Source: Parafrankia sp041008525
Lineage (GTDB): Bacteria; Actinomycetota; Actinomycetes; Frankiales; Frankiaceae
Assembly (NCBI RefSeq): GCF_041008525.1
Contig: NZ_JBFLUG010000012.1
Location: forward strand, 37,188 to 101,187
Direction: 5' to 3'
DNA: 64,000 nt
Each line of letters begins with the position of its first letter. The first letter of the stretch is position 1. Of the stretch, positions 59,525 to 64,000 are shown piece by piece. A program made the position numbers and the translations under genes. The notes beneath the pieces were generated by a model. It worked only from the letters and a program-made list of their open reading frames with translations, was not told the DNA's origin and did no database searches.

Positions 59525-60692
59525 CCGGCCGGACGTCGTCGACCAGCCCCCACGCGGCAGCGACCGCGGTGCCGACCGCCCAGCCGGTCAGCGACAGGAA
59601 GGCGGTGCGCTCCCGGCCCACCCGGCGGACGATGCTGGACGTCCCGCCGGCCCCGGGGATGAGCCCCATCGCCAGCTCGGGCAGCCGGAACGTGGTCCGC
59701 GGGTCGGCGACCACCCGGCGGGCGAACGCGGGGACCTCGACTCCGGCGCCCACGCACGTCCCGTGCACGTAGGCCGTTACCCGGTCGGCGCACCGCAGCA
59801 GGGCCATCGGGATGCTGCGGGACGTCCGCACGGCATGGCCGACGGCCGGGTCGGGAAGTGTGCCGAACTCCGAGAGATCTCCACCGCTGCAGAAGGTCGG
59901 GCCGACGCCCCGCAGCCGCACGGCGCTGACGCTGGGATCTCCCGCGGCCAGGGTGAACGCCTCGACCAGGCCGTCGCGCAGGTCCCGGCTGACAGCGTTG
60001 CGCACCTGCGGGCGGTTCAGCTCGACCCACAGCTCGTCGCCGTCACGATCGACGAGGACGGCCGGCGCGGACGGCACCGTAGTGGCCCCGGAGGCGCTCA
60101 CCGACGCCGGTGCCGTCGATGCCGACGCTGACATCGGCACTGACACCGGCACCGTCGCCGATGCCGCCGCACGACTCGCCCGGGCCGCGCGGTGGCCGGC
60201 GAGCCAGACCGCGAACTCGGCGCCTGCCTGCAGGGTGGAGTAGACGAACGATTCCGCGATCACCGCGTCCCGGACATCGAGGTGCGCCGAGTACCGCACG
60301 AGCTGGGTGAACGCCACCGAGGCCGCCGGCACGGCGCGGGTCATGGCGGCGATCGCCGCGAGCGCCTCCGCCGTCCCGCCGGGCTGGCCGTCACTCCCCT
60401 GACCCATCGGGCCGACCCAGGGCGCCGGCGGCTCGGACTGATCGGTCAGCAGGATGTCGAAGCCCGCGGTCTCGATCCCCGGGGGGAGGTCCGACAGATC
60501 CGGGGCGACACCCACCAGCACGCCCGGCAGCCACCGGGCGAGCGCGCCGACCTCGACCGCCCGCGGCCCCCGGATCCGGACCGCGAGCAGCGGACTCCCG
60601 TTGTACGCCGCGAACATCTCGGGGTCGGCACGCAGCGCGACCAGTGCCTCCTCCGGCTCCAGGACGGCGGGCGCTGTGCAGGCGGTGTTCAC
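59478..60692 (-). CDS. Crotonase (enoyl-CoA hydratase/isomerase) family protein with unusual N-terminal half
   Basis: 404 residues, GTG start. The C-terminal part (about 225-400) is a crotonase core: LWVELNRPQVRNAVSRDLRD, oxyanion segment FCSGGDLSEF, HGTCVGAGVEVP and active-site Glu region FRLPELAMGLIPGAGGTSS. It stops at WGLVDDVRP, without the C-terminal helices of the family. The ~170 N-terminal residues contain AAIAAMTRAVPAASVAFTQL and LDVRDAVIAESFVYSTLQAG, which look like those missing helices, so the protein may be permuted or a fusion with a decayed first domain. An Ala/Ser/Val linker joins the parts. An operator-like palindrome lies at its start. Confidence 0.8.
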   Translation of the reverse strand: MNTACTAPAVLEPEEALVALRADPEMFAAYNGSPLLAVRIRGPRAVEVGALARWLPGVLVGVAPDLSDLPPGIETAGFDILLTDQSEPPAPWVGPMGQGSDGQPGGTAEALAAIAAMTRAVPAASVAFTQLVRYSAHLDVRDAVIAESFVYSTLQAGAEFAVWLAGHRAARASRAAASATVPVSVPMSASASTAPASVSASGATTVPSAPAVLVDRDGDELWVELNRPQVRNAVSRDLRDGLVEAFTLAAGDPSVSAVRLRGVGPTFCSGGDLSEFGTLPDPAVGHAVRTSRSIPMALLRCADRVTAYVHGTCVGAGVEVPAFARRVVADPRTTFRLPELAMGLIPGAGGTSSIVRRVGRERTAFLSLTGWAVGTAVAAAWGLVDDVRPVSGDTRPPLPEPGGR

Positions 60693-60698
60693 CGTGCC

Positions 60699-60721
60699 GA
60701 GCGTACGGATTCCGTACGCTC
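60699..60721. promoter_or_regulatory. 23-bp perfect palindrome, TetR-type operator candidate
   Basis: GAGCGTACGG and CCGTACGCTC flank a central ATT. It is seven bases upstream of the crotonase GTG and about 60 bases before the divergent amidohydrolase start, a typical place for a repressor that controls both genes. No TetR-family gene is in the window. Confidence 0.65.
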
Positions 60722-60782
60722 GGCATGCCCGCTCCCCGCTCCCCGCTCACCGTTCACCAGCCCGCCAGACGAGGTGATCGCC

Positions 60783-62357
60783 GTGCTGGTCCGACGCGCC
60801 GAGATCCTCGCGGCCACACCCGCCGTCGGCCCCGGCCCGGGAACGCCGCGGGCCGGTCTGGTGGACGTCCGCCTCGCCGGTGGGGCCGTCGTCGAGATCG
60901 GGCCGCCGGGGCGGCGTCTGGACCGGCGCCCCGGCGAGGAGGAGATCGACGCCGCCGGCGGTGCTTTGCTCCCCGGCCTGCACGATCATCACCTTCATCT
61001 GATGTCACTGGCCGCCTCGATGGCCTCGGTGTTCCTCGGGCCGCCCGCGGTCGCCGACGCGCGGGAGTTCGCCCGGCGGCTGGGTGAGGCCGCCGGCGCC
61101 GCCCGCGGGTCACCCCGCGGCGGCTGGGTACGCGGCATCGGCTACCACCCGGCCACCGCGGGGGATCTCGACCGCTGGGCCCTCGACGCCCTCACCGGTG
61201 ACGTACCGACCAGGGTGCAGCATCGCGGCGGCGCGCTGTGGGTGCTCAACTCGGCCGCGCTGCGCGAGGTCGGCCTGGACCCGCACGCCGACACCGGAGG
61301 CGGCGCTGGAGTCGGCGCTGGAGCCGGCGAGGGGATCGAGCGGACCGCCACCGGGACGCCCACCGGCCGCCTGTGGCGGCTTGACAGCTGGCTTGCCGCC
61401 CGGGTCCCGCGCGTCGCGGTCGATCTCGGAGCGCTCGGCCGGGCCGCGCTGGCGGCAGGGGTCACCGGCTTCACCGACGCCACACCCGAGCGGCGGCCCT
61501 CCGACCGGGCGGCGCTCGCGGAGGCGGTGGCCGCGGGGGTGCTGCCGCAGCGCCTCACCCTGATGCGCTCCTGCGCGGAGACAGCGGAGACAGAATTGGC
61601 CGTCCGGCCCGGTTCGCGGCGGCAGTCCCGGCTCACGGCGGGGCCACTGAAGATCATGCTGGACGACACCGATCTGCCGGACCCGGACAGCCTCGCCGAG
61701 CGGGTCCGGGCGGCCCACCGGTCCGGCGTGCCGGTGGCCGTGCACTGCGTGACCCGGGTCCAGCTCGTGGTGGCCCTCGCCGCGATCGAGGCCGCCCGGC
61801 CCCGTGTCGGCGCCGGCCCCGCCACCCCGTCGGACCTGAGCAACCTGGGGCGAGGCCGGCCGGCCGACCGGATCGAGCACGGGGCGGTGATCCCCCCGGA
61901 GCTGGCCGCGCTCATCCGCGCGGCCGGGCTGACCGTCGTCACGCAGCCGAACTTCGTGGCCGAGCGCGGCGACGCCTACCTGGCCGAGGTCGACCCGGAC
62001 GACATCCCCTGGCTCTACCCGTGCCGGTCACTGCTCGCCGCCGGTATCGCGGTCGCCGCCGGGACCGACGCGCCGTTCGGCCACCCGGACCCGTGGCGGG
62101 CCATCCAAGCCGCCGTCGACCGGCGCACCCCCGCCGGCCACCTGCTCGGGGCGGCCGAGCGGGTGGCCGGGCGCACCGCCCTCGACCTGTTCCTCGGCCA
62201 CCCCGACGACCCTGCCCGGCCGCGCCGGATCGCCCGGGGCATGCCCGCGGACCTGTGCCTGCTGCGCCTCCCTCTCGACGAGGCGCTGGCCCACCCGCAG
62301 GCCACGGACGTCGTCGCCACGTTCGTAGACGGCACGCTCGCCTACTCCGCCTCCTAG
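60783..62357 (+). CDS. Amidohydrolase family protein (YtcJ-like, amidohydrolase 3)
   Basis: 524 residues from a GTG with GAGG eight bases upstream. Metal-dependent amidohydrolase pattern: GALLPGLHDHHLHLMS (metal His pair), VQHRGGALWVLNSAALREVG, LKIMLDDTDLPDPD, GVPVAVHCVTRVQL (His), DRIEHGAVIP (His), VVTQPNFVAERGD and AGTDAPFGHPDPW (catalytic Asp), then the composite beta domain at both ends. It would hydrolyse an amide or related bond; substrate unknown. It is divergent from the crotonase and shares its palindrome. Confidence 0.88.
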   Translation: MLVRRAEILAATPAVGPGPGTPRAGLVDVRLAGGAVVEIGPPGRRLDRRPGEEEIDAAGGALLPGLHDHHLHLMSLAASMASVFLGPPAVADAREFARRLGEAAGAARGSPRGGWVRGIGYHPATAGDLDRWALDALTGDVPTRVQHRGGALWVLNSAALREVGLDPHADTGGGAGVGAGAGEGIERTATGTPTGRLWRLDSWLAARVPRVAVDLGALGRAALAAGVTGFTDATPERRPSDRAALAEAVAAGVLPQRLTLMRSCAETAETELAVRPGSRRQSRLTAGPLKIMLDDTDLPDPDSLAERVRAAHRSGVPVAVHCVTRVQLVVALAAIEAARPRVGAGPATPSDLSNLGRGRPADRIEHGAVIPPELAALIRAAGLTVVTQPNFVAERGDAYLAEVDPDDIPWLYPCRSLLAAGIAVAAGTDAPFGHPDPWRAIQAAVDRRTPAGHLLGAAERVAGRTALDLFLGHPDDPARPRRIARGMPADLCLLRLPLDEALAHPQATDVVATFVDGTLAYSAS

Positions 62358-62501
62358 GCGGTCGCCCGGACCGCCGCTCCGGCACCGCTCGGTATGCACG
62401 AGACGACGGCGACTCAGCGCGAAGCCCGACAGGGTCGTCTCGATGTCACCGGACGGCCAGATTGTATTCGGGTCATAAAACGCTGGCTCGCGACGCCTTC
62501 G

Positions 62502-63812
62502 TCAAGCATTCTCCCCTTGGAGAAGCACCAGCTCATCCAGCATCTCAACACGAGGAAGGCAAAAATCGGCAGCAGTCTCACAGGAGCGGGGATCTTTGTC
62601 GATGCGCAGCGTCAACATATTCAGACGCTTTCCGAGCAGGATGTTGTTCTCGCTGTCGTCAACCATCAGCACCTCGTCCGGACTGGCGAGCCCAGCCAAT
62701 ACTCTGGAGAGAGCGAGAAACCTGTCCCCGGAGGATACGCCGGACTTTATTATCTGATCTGGCAGAAGCGACTCGATACCGGCCGTCCCCCTGATCACAT
62801 CCACTTCCTCGGCAGGACTTGCTGTGACGATTCGGTATGGAACCTCCAGTTCGACGAGTTTTTCCAGAAGGCGGACCGTACCAGTCGACACTATCTCGTC
62901 ATCATTCGTTATGGTCGCCCTGTAGAGACGCTGTTTCGCGAGGACAAGCGTGTCGACGTCACCCTGCAAAAATCCTCGGGCGACAAGATTACGGATCCCT
63001 TCACGGTCAGTGCGCCCCCCACACTCCGCCTCGTAGACCTCAAGACTCAGCGATCCACCGGCATCCTCGCAGAGACGAGCAAACGCGGAGAAATGCAATG
63101 GTTCGTCCAGAACCAGGACCCCGTTCCAGTCGAACACCACACCGCGTACCACAACCGGCCTCCGCAACGACCTGTTCCTCCAGTATTCGGGCACGGCGAC
63201 ACGACCGGCGTCACGACTCTCCTCTTGTCGGTCGCTGCGCCCCGTTCGCCGACGCCAATGCCGTTCCGCATCCTCGAGTGCAGCTTGCCAGCTATCCGTC
63301 GGCATTTGCAAACCAGCATCTGTCACGATCGCGGACAATCCGATCTCAACTTGATACAAATTTACCGGCTTCGCACGAAACTGTGCAGCCAGTCCAACGA
63401 AGTGTAATAGTCGCAACAACAGCGAGGGGCGAAGAGGAGCGGATGTCCGCAGGTCGGAGACAGCATCTGTATCGGCGATCTTGTAAGACTCTCCGACCGC
63501 GACCACGCGCCTACCAATGCGCGTATCGCCATGGTCCCCCTCGGCAATAAAGACCTCCGCCAGGCAGGCGCTGTCGGAGGGAGTACCGGCCACGACCGAA
63601 GGAATCAGAACAATTCCCTGGAGGCTTATTGCGTCGCATCCGAGGAACGCTAGAAGCGTTCTCTGGGGAGACAGACTGAGACGCCGCCCATCGATGGTCG
63701 TCACCGATATAACATCAGGCTTCAGCAGATTTTCTAGCTGCGAGAAGGAAAGGACGTGACAGGACAGGCCCGCACCACCGAGGACTTCACGCACCATCTC
63801 GTGCTCGCGCAC
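62502..63812 (-). CDS. HAD-like hydrolase with unrecognised N-terminal domain (5' end uncertain)
   Basis: 436 residues from a GTG, but homologous-looking coding continues upstream. The C-terminal half (from about 220) is a HAD phosphatase: motif I VVFDWNGVLVLD (Asp228), motif II YRIVTASP, motif III Lys in QIIKSGVSSGD and motif IV VLMVDDSENN. The DWNG form is found in one HAD subgroup. The N-terminal ~190 residues (ISVTTIDGRRLSLSPQRTLL, VNLYQVEIGLSAIV) are not recognised. The frame stays open above the GTG for about 25 codons, reading NLVVIVIEDLQYGSD like a first beta-strand, back to the stop of the preceding gene, with no ATG, GTG or TTG in between. Confidence 0.75.
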   Translation of the reverse strand: MREHEMVREVLGGAGLSCHVLSFSQLENLLKPDVISVTTIDGRRLSLSPQRTLLAFLGCDAISLQGIVLIPSVVAGTPSDSACLAEVFIAEGDHGDTRIGRRVVAVGESYKIADTDAVSDLRTSAPLRPSLLLRLLHFVGLAAQFRAKPVNLYQVEIGLSAIVTDAGLQMPTDSWQAALEDAERHWRRRTGRSDRQEESRDAGRVAVPEYWRNRSLRRPVVVRGVVFDWNGVLVLDEPLHFSAFARLCEDAGGSLSLEVYEAECGGRTDREGIRNLVARGFLQGDVDTLVLAKQRLYRATITNDDEIVSTGTVRLLEKLVELEVPYRIVTASPAEEVDVIRGTAGIESLLPDQIIKSGVSSGDRFLALSRVLAGLASPDEVLMVDDSENNILLGKRLNMLTLRIDKDPRSCETAADFCLPRVEMLDELVLLQGENA

Positions 63813-63887
63813 ACTATCCGAACCGTACTGGAGATCTTCAATAACAATAACGACAAGATTCGGATCGGCTCGCCTACTAAGAGAAAA

Positions 63888-64000
63888 CTAAGTTAGTGGA
63901 ATATTGATGTAGGACAGGTCTGGAGATCGGAAGAAGCCTCGGATAATCTCCGGTGTGGCCAAGAGGCGAGCGAACGCCTTCTTGACGCTGTCGCGCAGTT
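63888..64000 (-). CDS. 3' end of an unidentified gene
   Basis: The last 36 codons of a minus-strand gene enter from the right edge: RDSVKKAFARLLATPEIIRG, then FFRSPDLSYINIPLT and TAG. It is in the same frame as the following HAD-like gene, with the TAG as the only interruption. Too short to name. Confidence 0.5.
   Translation of the reverse strand, partial: LRDSVKKAFARLLATPEIIRGFFRSPDLSYINIPLT

Larger units (their letters stand above)
62398..64000. other. Low-GC segment, probably acquired
   Basis: From just after the amidohydrolase to the right edge the GC content falls to roughly half, with A/T-rich codons (AAA, ATT, GAA, TTT) uncommon elsewhere in the window. The two minus-strand genes in it differ in codon use from all their neighbours. 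No repeat or integrase marking the left border was seen. Confidence 0.7.

Noticed and set aside
62394..63407. Plus-strand open frame of over 330 codons opposite the HAD-like gene
   Set aside because: The minus strand shows all four HAD motifs in order; the plus-strand reading has none.

Overview
The window is very GC-rich, densely packed actinobacterial chromosome (NNG/NNC codon bias, frequent GTG starts, 4-bp stop/start overlaps). A PknG-GlnH-GlnX signalling module, DosR/Hrp1/Rv2004c-type genes, a SARP regulator, NB-ARC and TPR proteins and cobalamin genes together suggest a Frankia-like or related soil actinomycete. The genus is an inference. No tRNA, rRNA, CRISPR array or complete insertion sequence was seen. 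The last 1.6 kb is visibly poorer in GC and looks acquired.

Regions. (1) 1-7.3 kb: the 3' part of pknG, a VWA protein and a zinc-ribbon/FHA protein (broken at a poly-G tract), facing glnX-glnH. This matches the mycobacterial amino-acid-sensing kinase system with extra phosphoprotein-binding parts. (2) 7.5-13.5 kb: an MBL-fold hydrolase, a STAND/TPR protein and a YdeP/FdhF-type molybdopterin oxidoreductase. (3) 13.7-19.5 kb: a lipoprotein, a DUF2889 protein, a DosR/DevR-like regulator, a small Cys-rich protein, an Hrp1-like CBS protein and a degenerate Rv2004c-like kinase-fold protein. (4) 19.6-23.4 kb: a CDF metal exporter with its CmtR-like repressor, an alpha/beta hydrolase with an unusual elbow, and bacterioferritin with an IdeR/DtxR-like iron box upstream. 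(5) 23.4-35.4 kb: mixed metabolic and stress genes, including a membrane protein, CoA transferase, AIM24, a Nudix protein, a Nudix-TerB fusion, a short proline-dehydrogenase-like protein, a PhoD phosphatase, a PFK, an APH-fold kinase and a SWIM mini-protein. (6) 35.5-43.6 kb: cbiD and cobH, divergent from a 1739-residue SF1 helicase-nuclease with defence-type architecture. (7) 44.4-62.4 kb: a possible specialised-metabolism region. It holds a DUF3050 haem-oxygenase-fold protein, a membrane-anchored acyl-CoA ligase, a CMD-family protein and a beta-hydroxyacid dehydrogenase, then a TPR protein, a SARP/BTAD regulator, an asymmetric heterodimeric ABC exporter preceded by a 22-codon ORF, an AraC regulator, an orphan PAS protein, an unusual crotonase and an amidohydrolase that share an operator-like palindrome. 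(8) 62.4-64 kb: a low-GC segment with a HAD-fold protein whose N-terminus runs in frame, without a start codon, from an upstream stop.

The strongest reasons for a second look are the complementary defects in the two ABC ATPase domains plus the coupled micro-ORF, the DUF3050-ligase-CMD-dehydrogenase group, the helicase-nuclease, the Nudix-TerB fusion, the degenerate kinase-fold protein beside DosR-type genes, and the low-GC right edge. All family calls were made by reading the sequence without database searches.
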